Source: Roseiarcus sp963833955 (GTDB lineage: Bacteria > Pseudomonadota > Alphaproteobacteria > Rhizobiales > Beijerinckiaceae). From it: a stretch of DNA of 64,000 nucleotides. Shown in pieces: positions 25,870-36,729 of this stretch. The position numbers and the translations under genes were made by a program. The notes under the pieces are model-generated. The model saw nothing but the letters and a program-made list of their open reading frames with translations. It had not been told where the DNA came from and made no database searches. Position 1 is the first letter of the stretch, and each line of letters opens with the position of its first letter. The stretch is taken from the NCBI GenBank assembly GCA_963833955.1, contig CAWHZY010000008.1:62001-126000 (forward strand), in the 5' to 3' direction.

Positions 25870-26534
25870 TGAACGAGGCTCGCGCTCCAGCGCCCGTGGA
25901 CATCATAGCCTTGTCCGCCGAGCAGCGCGACCGTTTCGGCCAGCGGCAGGCCGACGACGTTGGAATAGGAGCCGACCAGCCGCTCGACGAAGGCGCCGGC
26001 GAGGCCCTGAATCGCGTAGCCGCCGGCCTTGCCGCGCCATTCGGCGCTCTCCAGATAGGCCTCGACCTCGTTGGGCGACAGGTGCTTGAACCGGAGACGG
26101 GTCTCGACCAGCCGCCGCCGAACGGCGCCGCCGCCGGTGACCAGCGCAAGGCCGGTAAATACGCGATGGCCGCGGCCGGACAAAAGATCGAGGCACAGCT
26201 CGGCGTCCTCGCGCGTCTCGCACTTCGGCAAGATGCGTCGGCCGACGCCGACCACCGTGTCGGCGCCGAGCGTCAGGCAGGGGGCGAGATCCGCCCGGCC
26301 GGCTGCGATCGCCGCCGAGGCGAGCGCCTTTTCACTGGCCAGCCGTTCGGCGAGCGCGCGCGGCTCCTCGCGCGGGCGTGGCGTTTCGTCGATCTCAGCC
26401 GGCAGGACTGCGTCCGGCTTGACGCCGATCTGCGCCAGGAGCGCGAGCCTGCGCGGCGAAGCGGACCCCAGCACGAGACGAAGGCCCGAGTGCGGAGCGG
26501 AGCGATCGTCGCGCCGCCCGAGGGTCAAGGTCAT
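25866..26534 (-). CDS. maf: Maf-family nucleotide pyrophosphatase
   Basis: The 222-residue protein opens LVLGSASPRRLALLAQIGV, the Maf signature, followed by ADTVVGVG and GYAIQGLAGAFVERLVGSYSNVVGLPL. Maf enzymes hydrolyse the pyrophosphate of dTTP/UTP or modified nucleotides and are linked to septum control. It overlaps infA upstream and yacG downstream by 4 bases each, so the three are translated as a unit. Confidence 0.94.
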   Translation of the reverse strand: MTLTLGRRDDRSAPHSGLRLVLGSASPRRLALLAQIGVKPDAVLPAEIDETPRPREEPRALAERLASEKALASAAIAAGRADLAPCLTLGADTVVGVGRRILPKCETREDAELCLDLLSGRGHRVFTGLALVTGGGAVRRRLVETRLRFKHLSPNEVEAYLESAEWRGKAGGYAIQGLAGAFVERLVGSYSNVVGLPLAETVALLGGQGYDVHGRWSASLVQ

Positions 26535-26749
26535 TTGAAACGGTAGGTAATGCGCCCTTTGGTGAGATCGTAGGGCGTCATCTCCACAAGCACCTTATCG
26601 CCAGCCAGCACGCGAATGCGGTTCTTGCGCATCTTGCCCGCGGTGTGCGCGATGATTTCGTGGTCGTTCTCAAGTTTGACGCGAAAGGTTGCGTTGGGCA
26701 GCAATTCGACGACGAATCCGGGGAACTCAAGCAATTCTTCTTTCGACAT
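26531..26749 (-). CDS. infA: Translation initiation factor IF-1
   Basis: The 72-residue protein is an S1-like OB fold that binds the 30S A site during initiation. The sequence from MSKEELLEFPGFVVELLP to DLTKGRITYRFK is nearly invariant in the family. The frame is open 23 codons further upstream; the ATG at 26749 matches the universal IF-1 start. It is the first gene of the infA-maf-yacG operon. Confidence 0.97.
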   Translation of the reverse strand: MSKEELLEFPGFVVELLPNATFRVKLENDHEIIAHTAGKMRKNRIRVLAGDKVLVEMTPYDLTKGRITYRFK

Positions 26750-26907
26750 AAGGCTCCTTGTTGCGTCGGCGCGCCGCCAAAGGCGAGCGGAGACGGCGGC
26801 CCTGACGGCCCCTAGCACGTCAGCGGCGGACTGTCATACCACCGCGAGGCTGTAAGATCGAATACCTCCAGCGTCGTCAAACGCGGCGCGCGCTCGTGCG
26901 CCTCAGT

Positions 26908-27978
26908 TTATCGGCGAGCGCCGCGCCAGACCAAGCACTTCAGAGCCGTGGCGTTCGATTCGTCCAGAAATCCGAGGATCTCGTGGAAGAACTGCATGCG
27001 GTTCTTTTCCAGCATGACCGTATGCGTGCCCTCGCCGAGCTGGACGAAGCGCTTGTAGGGCGCGCTGGTCAGCCTGGCGAAATAGGCCTCCGTCATATAG
27101 GTCGGCAGATCGGCGTCCCATTCCGCGTGAATGAGGAGGGTCGGGACCGTGATTTGGCCCGGATCATAGAACGGCTTTCCCGCGCCCCAATAATTGGTGA
27201 ATTCCGCCATCACGCCGCTGGCGGCGCGAAGCCTGGGCGGGTCCATTTTGCTGCCGACGGGGTCGGTGGCGAGCGTGGCGTTCCACCACGCGTCGAAGAC
27301 GCCCGGCGGAATCAGCGCCGCCTGTTTGTCCTCGGGAACGCCGCGGAGCCAGCGCGCGTGCGCGGAGTCCTTGGCGACCAGGCGATAGGCGGGGATCGTT
27401 TTTGTCGACGGCTCGACCGGGGGTTGGGCCACCCAGGCCGGCGCGTAGAGCACAAGCCGATTGATCTTGTCATTATGCTGCGCCGTGTAGGCGCCCGCGA
27501 TCGACGTGCCCCACGACCAGCCCATGAGATCGAGTTTCGGGATGCCGCGCTGAGCCAGAATGTAGTCGACCGCGGCGCCGAGATCCGCGCCCGCCTCTTC
27601 CGAAGTGGCAATCGGCTTGTTCGCCTCAGGCGGCTGATCCATCTCCGGCGGACGGGTCGATCGGCCATACGATCGGACATCGACGAGATAGACGTCGAAC
27701 CCGCTCTGAGCGAACAGGTCCATCATCGACACGCCGTCGATCGGCAGGTCGAAGCTCGTTTCCGCGGGATACGTGGCGCCGTGAATGAAGAGCAGCGTCT
27801 TGTCCGGCGAGAAGGACGTCATGCCCTCCGGATGCTTGTTGCGAACAAAGAGCTTGATGCCCGGATCGGATGACGGGATCATCGCGTCCGTGGTTGTCAG
27901 AGGCGGCGATTGCGCGAAAGCGGCGCCCGATAGCGCTGAGCACATCAGCATGGCTGAGCAAACAACTCGAAAGCGCAT
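26908..27978 (-). CDS. Exported alpha/beta hydrolase
   Basis: The 356-residue protein has a signal peptide (MRFRVVCSAMLMCSALSGAAFAQ) and an alpha/beta hydrolase core. HGATYPAETSFD forms the oxyanion region, GWSWGTSIAG holds the nucleophile Ser, Asp is in IHAEWDADLP and His in GEGTHTVMLE. GGGAGGAG before the ATG at 27978 settles the start over a longer frame. It resembles secreted esterases of the TAP-like/PHB depolymerase-related group; the substrate is unknown. It lies just downstream of the RND pump on the same strand. Confidence 0.88.
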   Translation of the reverse strand: MRFRVVCSAMLMCSALSGAAFAQSPPLTTTDAMIPSSDPGIKLFVRNKHPEGMTSFSPDKTLLFIHGATYPAETSFDLPIDGVSMMDLFAQSGFDVYLVDVRSYGRSTRPPEMDQPPEANKPIATSEEAGADLGAAVDYILAQRGIPKLDLMGWSWGTSIAGAYTAQHNDKINRLVLYAPAWVAQPPVEPSTKTIPAYRLVAKDSAHARWLRGVPEDKQAALIPPGVFDAWWNATLATDPVGSKMDPPRLRAASGVMAEFTNYWGAGKPFYDPGQITVPTLLIHAEWDADLPTYMTEAYFARLTSAPYKRFVQLGEGTHTVMLEKNRMQFFHEILGFLDESNATALKCLVWRGARR

Positions 27979-28095
27979 AAGCAACTCCTCCCGATGCGGC
28001 CTGAAACGCCGCGACTGTATAAGGCGCGCATCGCGCCAAGGCCAGAGCCAGCGAACGGCTGAGGCGTCAACGAGCGGCGCCACGAAACGAGCCTG

Positions 28096-31000
28096 TCAGG
28101 CAGCCGTCGAGGGAGCGGCGCTGTTCGGTTGAGAAGGAGGCGCGGCCTCAGGCGCGGGCTTGCGCTTTCGGCGCTCTTCGAGCGACTGCATGATCACATA
28201 GAACGAGGGCACGAACACGACCACGAGGCAGGTCGAGGCGATCATGCCGCCGAACACCGCGATGCCGATCGAGCGCCGCGCAGCCGCGCCCGCGCCCGTC
28301 GCCAGGACCAGCGGCAGCACGCCGAGGATGAAGGCGAACGAGGTCATGACGATCGGGCGGAACCGCAGCCGCGCCGCTTCGACCGCGGCGTCAAGGATCG
28401 GCTTGCCCGCCTCGCGTTGCTGGCGCGCATATTCAACGATGAGAATGCCGTTCTTGCTGCCGAGCGCAATGAGCAGGATGATGCCGATCTGCGTGTAAAG
28501 GTTATTGTCCGCGCCTTCGATATTGAGGCCGGCGACGGTTCCCAAGAGAGCCAACGGGACGGCGAGGATCACCGCGAAAGGCAGGATCCAGCTTTCGTAC
28601 TGTCCGGCCAGCACAAGATAGACGAGCAGGATCGCAAAGCCGAAGATGTAATACGTGGAGTTGCCGACCGTCTTCTCCTGATAGGACATCGCGGTCCAGT
28701 CGAAGCCCGTTCCTGTCGGGAGCGCCTGAGCGCCGACCTGGTCCATGAGGTCGAGCGCCTGGCCTGAACTGAAGCCCGGGGCGGGCGAGCCGACGACGGT
28801 CGCGGTCGGGTAGAGGTTGTAGAGGCTGATCAGCGGCGGCCCGGTCACCGGGAGTGACCTCGATCGCCGTGCCGATCGGCGTCATCGTTCCATTGCCGGC
28901 CTTGACCTTGAGATTGCGGATGTCATCGACGGTGGCGCGCTTGTCCGCGTCCGCCTGGGTATAGACCTGGAAGACGTGGCCGAACTTGTTGAACTGCGTC
29001 ACGTAGTTCGAACCGACATAACCGGCCAGCGCGGAAAACACCTGGCCGACGGTGATTCCGAGCGCCTCCGCTTTCGTCCTGTCGACCACGACCGAGTATT
29101 GCGGCGCGCCGGCGCGAAACGTCGTCGCCAGCCGCTGGAGACCGGATTGCGCATTGCCGTCGGCAACGACGGTGTTGGCGAGGCTCTGGAGAAGATCATA
29201 GTCGAAATCGCCGTTGCGGATTTCGACCTGCATCGTGAAGCCGCCCACATTGCCGACGCCCTGGATCGGGGGCGGCAGCACCGCGAAAGAGAAGGCCTCG
29301 GGGATCGACTGCAGGGCGCCGTTGATCTTCCGCTGGATCGTTTCCTGATCCTGGCCCTGTTCCTTGAGCCGCGCGTCCCAATCCTTCATCACGACGAAGG
29401 CGACGCCGGCGTTGGCGAGGCTCGCGCGATTGTCGAGAATCGAGATGCCGCTGACGGTCACGACATGTTCGATGCCCGGCATCGGCTGGACAAGTTTCTG
29501 GATCTTGTCCAGCACCGCGTCCGTGCGTTCCTTCGAGGCGCCGTCCGGCAATTGCGTGACGACGATCATGTAACCCTGATCTTCGGTCGGCAGGAATCCG
29601 GTCGGCACGCGGGTCAGCGACCAGATGGCGAAAGCGACGAGAGCCAGCGCCACGGCGACCATCAGCAAGGCGTGGTTCGTCATGCCGCTCATGAGCCGAA
29701 CGTAGCCGTGCTCCGCCGCGTCATAGACCCTGTTGAAGCCGCGGTAGAAGAAATTGCGTTGAGCATTGGGCGGCGTTGGGCGGCCGCAGCCACAAAGCCG
29801 ATTGCGTCGGCTTGAGCGTCATCGCGTTGATCGCGCTGATCAGCGCGGTCGCCGCGATGACGAGGGCGAACTGCCGGTAAAGCTGCCCCGTCAGACCCGG
29901 TAGGAAGGCCGCGGGGAGGAACACCGACAGGAGGACGAGCGTGATGCCGATGACCGGTCCAGTCAGCTCCTCCATGGCTTTGATCGCCGCCTCGCGTCCG
30001 GGCATGCCCTCCTCGACATGGCGCGAGACGCCCTCGACGATCACGATCGCGTCGTCGACCACGATGCCGATCACCAGCACGATGGCGAACAGGGTCGGAA
30101 GGTTGATCGAGAAGCCGAGCGCCGCCATCGCGGCGAAGGCGCCGATAATCGTCACCGGCACGGTCGTCGCGGGCACCAGCATCGCCCGCCAGTCCTGCAG
30201 GAAGACGAGGATGACGATCAGCACCAGGATGCCCGCCTCGATCAGCGTGCGCCACACCTCACTGATCGCGGCGTTGACGAATTTCGTCGTGTCGTAGGGG
30301 ACGACATATTCGGAGCCCGTCGGGGAAGCTCTTCTTGAGCTCCTCCATCTTGTCGTGGACCGCTTTGGAGACGGCGACCGCGTTCGCCTCGGGCAAGAGC
30401 GAAATGGCGATGCCGGCGGCCGGCTTGCCGTCGAGATCGAACGCTTCGCTGTAGGTCTGGGCGCCGAGGTCGACGTGCCCGACGTCGCGGATCCGCGTGA
30501 TCCGACCTCCGGCGCCGGGCTCGACCTTGACGATAAGGTTCTCGTAGTCGGGCGCGTCGTTGATTCGACCGTTGAGGTTCAAAGTGTACTGGAAGTTTTG
30601 CCCCTTCACCGCCGGCGGCGCGCCAATCTGGCCGGCGGCGACCTCCTGGCTCTGCTGCTGGATAATGGAGATGACGTCCTGCGGCGTTAGCCCACGCGCC
30701 TGCATGAGGTTCGGGTCCAGCCAGACGCGCATCGCGTACTGGCCGGCGCCAAGCACCGATACGTCGCCCACTCCGTTGAGGCGCTCGAGTTCGTTCACGA
30801 CATTGATGACCGCGTAGTTCGACAGGAACAGGCTGTCGAAGCGGCTGTCGGGCGACACAAGCCCGACGAATTCGAGAATCGACGTCGATTGCTTCTTGGT
30901 CGTGACGCCCTGGAGCTGCACCTCGGCAGGCAGCGAAGAGAGCGCCGCGGAGACCCGATTTTGCACCAGGATCTCGTCCTCGTCGGCGCTGGTGCCGATG

Positions 31001-31287
31001 GCGAAAGTGACGGTGAGATTGTAGGTGCCGTCGCTCGCGCTCGTGGACTGCATGTAGAGCATGTTCTCAACGCCGTTGACGTTCTGCTCGATCGGCAGGG
31101 CGACGGTGTTGACGAGCGTTGAGGCGCTCGCGCCCGGATAGCGCGTCGTCACCTGCACGGTCGGGGGGACGACGTTCGGATATTGCGAGGTTGGCAGGTT
31201 GACGAGCGAGACGAGGCCGATAACGACGAAGAACAGCGCCAAAACGTTGGCGAGAACCGGCCGGTCGATGAAGAAGCGGGAGATCAT
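28096..31287 (-). CDS. RND multidrug efflux permease, HAE1/AcrB type (three frameshifts)
   Basis: Read as one gene this is a 1063-residue inner-membrane proton-driven pump. The N-terminus MISRFFIDRPVLANVLALFF, FAIGTSADEDEILVQNRV, the TM4 segment IVLVIGIVVDDAIVIVEG with paired Asp, and the late GSKNGILIVEYARQQREAG are classic AcrB/MexB features. The frame breaks at about 30323 (one extra base in GGGG), 29768 and 28851 (one extra base in GGG); correcting each restores conserved sequence. The adaptor gene lies 19 bases upstream. No TolC-type outer-membrane gene is present. Confidence 0.92.
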
Positions 31288-31306
31288 GGGCGTTTCTCCC
31301 CCGTCA

Positions 31307-32557
31307 TCACTTCGCCTGATCCTTCGCAGCCGGCTTCGCGGGCTCGGATGGCGCGGCTGGGGCCTTGTCTTGATCGGCGGCGGCTTCGCTGAGCTTGGTC
31401 TGCTGCGGATTAACCTTGGCGCCCGGGAGAGCGCGCTGCACGCCCTCCGTCACGATCCAGTCGCCAGGATCGATTCCCGACTCGATGATGCGGTAGGCGC
31501 CCTCCCGGTCGCCCGTCGTGACGATTTTGCGCTGGACGACATTGTCCGGCCCGACCACCAGCAGATAGCGGCCCTCCTGGCTCGTCCCGAGCGCCACATC
31601 GGGCACAAGAATCGCCTTGTCCAGTTTCTCGACCGGCGTCCGGACGCGGACGAACAGACCAGGCAGCAGCCCACGGGCCTTGTTGTCGAAGATCGCGCGA
31701 ACTTCGAGCGTGCCGGTCGATTGGTCGACTTGGGGCGCGGCGTAGTCCATGTGGCCCAGGTGCGGAAAGCCTTCCTCGCCCTGCAGCCCGATCTCGACTG
31801 GGATCTTGGAGAGATCCGTGGTGCGAAATTCTATGCCGGCCTTGGCGTTGTTCACCTTGATCCGAAGAATCTGCGGCTCGCTTATCGTGAAATAGACATA
31901 GAGCGGATCGAGCTGGATGATCGTCGCAAGCTTGGTCGGTGACCCGACGCCTACAAGCGCTCCCAAGTCGACAAGGTGCCTGGTGACGACTCCATCGAAA
32001 GGCGCGGTCACTGTTGTGTAGTTCAAATTGATCTGGGCGGTCTCGATCGCGGCTTTGGCGTTCAGCACTTGGGCGGCGGCCTCATCGGCTTTCGACTTCC
32101 ATTCCTGCACCGTCGCCTGGCTGGCGAAATCCTGCTTACCCAGCGTGGCCTGGCGCTGGTATTCGGCCTGGTTGTACGCGAGCGTCGCCTGGTTGGACGC
32201 GAGCGTCGCATTCGCCTGGTCGAGTTGAGCCTGGTATTGGTCGCGCTCGATGCCGAATAGCTTATCGCCCGACTTGACCGCGGCGCCGTCGGTATAATCG
32301 ATGTCAGTGAGGAAGCCCTGCACGCGAGCGACGAGATCGACTGAATTGAAGGGCGACGTGTTGCCCGTCAGGTTGAGATAGAGCGTGACCGGCTTCTGCA
32401 ACGGTTGCGCGACCGCGACCTTTGGCGGCGGCGGCGGCGCGTAGGCGTTCTGGGAGCCGTTGCAGCCGGCGAGCGCCGCCGTGGCGGCGACAACGCAAGC
32501 GGCGCGGAAGATGCGCCCGCCCACTTTCGTCGAAGAACAAAGGTTTTGCGTCAGCAT
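31307..32557 (-). CDS. RND efflux periplasmic adaptor lipoprotein
   Basis: The 416-residue membrane-fusion protein is of the AcrA/MexA type. The lipoprotein signal ends ALAGC; then come the barrel-sandwich halves (VAVAQPLQKPVTLYLNLTG and TAPFDGVVTRHLVDLGALV), a helical hairpin (DQANATLASNQATLAYNQAEYQ) and the membrane-proximal domain. The C-terminus is an Ala/Pro/Lys-rich tail. It links the RND permease to an outer-membrane channel. The start at 32557 is set by the lipobox; the upstream part of the open frame overlaps pssA out of frame. Confidence 0.92.
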   Translation of the reverse strand: MLTQNLCSSTKVGGRIFRAACVVAATAALAGCNGSQNAYAPPPPPKVAVAQPLQKPVTLYLNLTGNTSPFNSVDLVARVQGFLTDIDYTDGAAVKSGDKLFGIERDQYQAQLDQANATLASNQATLAYNQAEYQRQATLGKQDFASQATVQEWKSKADEAAAQVLNAKAAIETAQINLNYTTVTAPFDGVVTRHLVDLGALVGVGSPTKLATIIQLDPLYVYFTISEPQILRIKVNNAKAGIEFRTTDLSKIPVEIGLQGEEGFPHLGHMDYAAPQVDQSTGTLEVRAIFDNKARGLLPGLFVRVRTPVEKLDKAILVPDVALGTSQEGRYLLVVGPDNVVQRKIVTTGDREGAYRIIESGIDPGDWIVTEGVQRALPGAKVNPQQTKLSEAAADQDKAPAAPSEPAKPAAKDQAK

Positions 32558-32702
32558 GCGAGCGCCGATCCTCGGAAGCAACAAACAAGAGCCGCGGGCG
32601 GAACCCGATAACACGGCGCCCCCGAGCCGCGCCAACGCCAGCCTATGATGCCTGACCTGCGATTGAGCGCAAGAGGCTCGAATGACGAGCGCGACCTTGC
32701 CG

Positions 32703-33505
32703 CTACTGCGCCGCGCGCTCAAGCGCGCGATAACGCCTGACCGCGAGCGGGATCGAGGCGAGATAGACGAGCGTGACGGCGACCAGCGCCTGCATGGGAA
32801 AGTTGAACAGGATGAGGAGCGCAGCGGCGACGCCGACCAGCACCACCGAGACATATTCGCGCGGCACGCGTCCGATCGTTTTGCCGGAGAAGTGCGGCAC
32901 ACGGCTCGCCATCAGGAGAGCCACCGCCAGGACATAGAGGCTTTCGATCACAGCGGATCGCGAGGTCGATTGGCCGAGATCGAACGCATAGTGAAGGTAG
33001 ATCGGCAGGAGGCCGACAATGGCGCCCGCGGGCGCCGGCATCCCTACGAAGAAGTTCTTTCGCCATGACAGGCTGATCTTCGTCGATCATGACGTTGAAG
33101 CGCGCGAGACGCAAAGCGCAAGCCATGGCGAACAAGAGCGCCGCGACCCAGCCGAAGTTTTTGGCCGCGTGCAGGTTGGCGACGTACAGCACCAGCGCCG
33201 GCGCGACGCCGAAGTCGACGAAGTCGGCAAGCGAATCGAGTTCGGCGCCGAACCTCGAGGTTCCCTTCAAAGCGCGCGCGATTCGCCCGTCGAGGCCATC
33301 AAGAACCGCCGCGCCAGCGACCGCGCTGACCGCCCAGTCGATCGATCCCTCCATCGCCAGGCGGATCGCCGTCAAGCCCAGGCCAAGCGCGAACAGCGTG
33401 ATGAGATTGGGGATCAAGAGCCTCAGAGGCACGGCCCGGAGGCCGCGGCGCGGCGACGCGCGAAACAGCCATCGGCGCCCGGGGCGGGGGGCCGATTTCG
33501 TTCAT
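32703..33505 (-). CDS. pssA: CDP-diacylglycerol-serine O-phosphatidyltransferase PssA (two frameshifts)
   Basis: PssA makes phosphatidylserine from CDP-diacylglycerol and serine at the inner membrane. The CDP-alcohol phosphatidyltransferase motif reads DGLDGRIARALKGTSRFGAELDSLADFVDFG. Three frames must be joined: MNEIGPPPRAPMAV to RPP, then VPLRLLIPNLITLF to VMAK, then NFFVGMPAPAG to the end. The joints are at a CCC run near 33436 and a TTT run near 33058. The ATG at 33505 lies 3 bases after the psd stop, the order expected for a psd-pssA operon. Confidence 0.92.
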
Positions 33506-33508
33506 GCT

Positions 33509-34207
33509 TCAGCTCCGCTGAAAGGGCGGCGGCTCGACCTCGGCCGCAACCTGCGCGATCACCGTCTCGCCAGCGATGGCGCGCGAATCGACGCCGACCA
33601 CGATATGCGCCCCCGCGGGCAGGTAGACATCCACGCGCGAGCCGAAACGGATCAGTCCAATGCGTTCGCCGGCGCCGACCAGCGCGCCCTCGTGCGTGAA
33701 GCACACGATCCGGCGGGCGACGAGGCCTGCGATCTGCACCACGCCAAAACGGCCGGATGGCGCATCGATGACGAGGCTGTTGCGCTCGTTGTCCTCGCTC
33801 GCCTTGTCGAGGTCGGCGCTGAGAAAGAGGCCGGGGTGATAGACGATCTGAGCGACCCGGCCTTGGACCGGGGCGCGATTCACGTGGCAATCGAAAACCG
33901 ACATGAAGATCGACACCCGCTGCAACGGCGCCATGCCGAGGCCGAGCTCGGGCGGAGGCGCGGCGAAGCCGGCGAAGCTGACCACGCCGTCGGCGGGCGC
34001 AATGACCAGGTCGCTCCGAACCGGCGTGACGCGCGCGGGATCGCGAAAGAAATAAGCGCACCAAAGCGTGGCGATGAGGCCGAGCCAGCCGAGCGGCGCC
34101 CAAAGCCACCACAGGATCAGCGTCGCAACCGCGAAGCCGGCCACGAACTTATAGCCTTCAGGATGGATCGGCGCGAGCTGGCCGCGCAGCGATTTGACGA
34201 TGCTCAT
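33509..34207 (-). CDS. psd: Phosphatidylserine decarboxylase proenzyme
   Basis: The 232-residue decarboxylase converts phosphatidylserine to phosphatidylethanolamine. It is the short form typical of alphaproteobacteria, with a TM hairpin (FVAGFAVATLILWWLW, LIATLWCAYFF), FFRDPARVTP, the DCHVNRAPVQG segment and the self-cleavage site in GLIRFGSRVDVYLP. There, the Ser becomes the pyruvoyl group. It precedes pssA on the same strand. The open frame joins atm1 upstream only because of a frameshift in that gene; MSIVKSLRGQLAPIHPEGY is the genuine start. Confidence 0.93.
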   Translation of the reverse strand: MSIVKSLRGQLAPIHPEGYKFVAGFAVATLILWWLWAPLGWLGLIATLWCAYFFRDPARVTPVRSDLVIAPADGVVSFAGFAAPPPELGLGMAPLQRVSIFMSVFDCHVNRAPVQGRVAQIVYHPGLFLSADLDKASEDNERNSLVIDAPSGRFGVVQIAGLVARRIVCFTHEGALVGAGERIGLIRFGSRVDVYLPAGAHIVVGVDSRAIAGETVIAQVAAEVEPPPFQRS

Positions 34208-34263
34208 TGACCAGCGCTCGAAGACAAACCGCGCGCACTCATGGCGCCAAACGTTCCGCAATG

Positions 34264-36178
34264 TCACGGCGCGGGCTGAGGCATAAGCCCGTCTGGCGCG
34301 AGGTCGTCTTCGCGGCCGGCCTGCCGCAGCAATTCCTGCGGCCGCATCGACCTGCCTCTGGCGGCTCCACAGCGCGGAATAGATTCCGCCCCGCTCGAGC
34401 AGCTCCTGATGGGACCCGCGCTCGGCGATGACGCCCTTGTCGAGCACCAGAATCTCGTCGGCGTTGACCACGGTCGACAGGCGATGGGCGATCACAATCG
34501 TCGTGCGCCCGCGGGAGACGCGCTCCAGCGCCGACTGAATCTCGCGCTCGGTGAAGCTGTCGAGGGCCGACGTCGCTTCGTCGAGCACCAGAATCGGCGG
34601 CGCCTTGAGCATCGTGCGCGCGATGGCCACCCGCTGCTTCTCACCGCCGGAGAGCTTGAGGCCCCGCTCGCCGACCGGCGCATCGTAGCCCTGCGGCAGC
34701 GAGCGAATGAACCGGTCGATCTGCGCATTCTCGGCGGCGGCGATCACCTCGCGCTCATTCGCGCCGTCGCGCCCATAGCGGATGTTGTAAAGGATCGTAT
34801 CGTTGAACAGCACCGTGTCCTGCGGCACCATGCCGATCGCCGCGCGCAGCGAACTCTGCGTGACAGCGGCGATATTCTGTCCATCGATCAATATGCGTCC
34901 GGCGTTCGGCTCATAGAACCGGAACAGGAGGCGCGATATCGTGGACTTGCCGGCGCCGGACGGCCCGACGATGGCGATCGTGTGCCCCGCCGGCGCCTCG
35001 AACGAGACGCCACGCAAAATCGGCCTTTCCGGGTCGTAGGCGAAGTCGACATTCTCGAACCGGACCGCGCCCGCGCTCACCTTCAAAGGCTGCGCGCCGG
35101 GAATGTCCTCGACTTCGGGATTCTGCGCCAGGATGACGAACATCGCCTCGACGTCGATGATCGCCTGCCTGATATCCCGGTAAACCATCCCCATGAAATT
35201 GAGCGGCTGATAGAGCTGCAGCATGATGAGGTTGACGAGCACAAAGGCGCCAACGGTCTTGGTTCCATTTCTGACTTCGGCGACGCACATCAGGAGGACG
35301 ACAATCAGGCCGAGCGTGAAAATGAAGGCCTGACCCGCGTTCAGAACCGCGAGCGAGACATAGGTGCGAACGCTCATCCGCTCGTATCGAGCCATCGCTT
35401 TGTCGTATCGCGCGGCTTCCCGTCCTTCGGCGCCGAAATATTTCACCGTCTCGAAATTGAGCAGGCTGTCGATCGCCTTGGTGTTGGCGTCCGTGTCGCT
35501 TTCATTCATCGAGCGCCGGATGCCAATGCGCCAATTGGTGGCCAAAGTCGTAAAGACCAAATACGCGACCACCGTGACGCTGATCGCGGCGACATAGCGC
35601 CAGTCGAACGAGATCAGCATGGCGGCGACGATCATTGCGAACTCGACCACCGTCGGGATCGCGGTCAGCATCGAGGTGCGGATGAGGGTCTCGATCGCGT
35701 TGCGCCCGCGCTCGAGAACGCGAGTGAGTCCGCCAGTCTTGCGCTCCAGATGAAAGCGCAACGACAGCCGGTGCAAATGCTCGAACACCTCGATCGCCAA
35801 TCGGCGCACGGCGTTCATGGCGACCGCCGCGAACAGGCCGTCGCGGCCCTGCTGGGTGAACGCCATCAGGATGCGCAAGACCCCGTAAAGAGCGGTCAGC
35901 GCCGCCGCTCCGATCAGAACGCGCGGCAGCGGGACCGCATCCAGCGCCAGCTTGCCCGCGACCGCATCGGTCGCCCATTTGTAGGAATAGGGGATTGCGA
36001 TCGTGAACAACTTCGAGAGCAGCATCAGCGCCACGGCCAGAAATACGCGCAGCTTCAGATCAGAGCGGTCGGCGGGCCAGATGTAAGGCCATAGAAGCCG
36101 GACGGTTCCGGTCAGCGTGGCCTGCCGCGTCGCGTTCCTGCGCGCGGCGACGAACGTCGACGTCTTTTGATGCTGCAT
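34264..36178 (-). CDS. atm1: ABC transporter, Atm1/HMT1 type, TM and ATPase domains fused (frameshift near 34318)
   Basis: The protein, about 638 residues, has six TM helices in the first 330 residues, including the family signature YFGAEGREAARYD and NFMGMVYRDIRQAIIDVEAMF. One ATPase domain follows: Walker A GPSGAGKST, signature LSGGEKQRVA, Walker B ILVLDEATSALD, and the His switch IVIAHRLSTV. Atm1-type exporters carry glutathione conjugates or persulfides and support Fe-S assembly and metal resistance. The true C-terminus (REDDLAPDGLMPQPAP, stop at 34264-34266) is in another frame; without that shift the frame runs falsely into psd. Confidence 0.92.
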
Positions 36179-36729
36179 TGGAACTCACGCGGCGCCGATC
36201 ATTGGATTGGCAAGCCGCATATAATCGCTTTAAGCGCCGATGACATCCTCGGGGCCGCCATATTCTTTGGCTCGATCATAGTTCGCGAAGCAGCGGTGCA
36301 GATGAACGAGACCCCTCCGGCGGCGAATCAAGTCCGCGATTGTTTCTGGCGGGCAATTGTGCAGCAGCGCAAGCTTTCGTAGGGACCCGCCGCCGATCCT
36401 GAAAACGGCCGTGATGATTCGACCAAAGCGTTCGCGGCACGGCAATCGCCGCCTGTCAAGTGAAGAGAGTTCTTTTTTTATACAAATTCAGCGTTTTTCA
36501 GACAGCTCATTGTGAGTATTCACCCGATCTCCATCGAGCGCCGTAGTTGAAGTCTTCATATCTTGTATTGTGGTATGCTTTCTTTTGCGCTATGTGGCTC
36601 TCGCCCCAAGTCGCAACGGGCGACAAAGAATGAGCATGCTCGTCATCGTCCGATGAGCAAAGAATGGCGTGAAGATGATCGTCAACTGGGCGCTCTCTCT
36701 GCAGGCCACTTATTGGAGTAACGTCAACA
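36179..36729. other. Divergent intergenic region upstream of mucR
   Basis: This 550-base gap separates atm1 from mucR. Bases 36460-36620 are AT-rich (GTTCTTTTTTTATACAAATT and CTTCATATCTTGTATTGTGG), the type of DNA to which MucR proteins bind, so autoregulation is possible. No gene is convincing. GGAG lies 14 bases before the mucR ATG. Confidence 0.5.

Noticed and set aside
34409..36094. 561-residue open frame opposite atm1
   Set aside because: Arg/Asp/His-rich shadow translation with no motif; atm1 has all ABC signatures.
33509..36178. A fusion of an ABC transporter with phosphatidylserine decarboxylase
   Set aside because: About 40 residues between the domains are basic non-family sequence. 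The proper end of Atm1 with its stop is found in another frame at 34264.
36230..36445. Small 71-residue gene on the minus strand upstream of atm1
   Set aside because: No ribosome binding site or recognisable family, and the region reads more like a regulatory gap; left unannotated.
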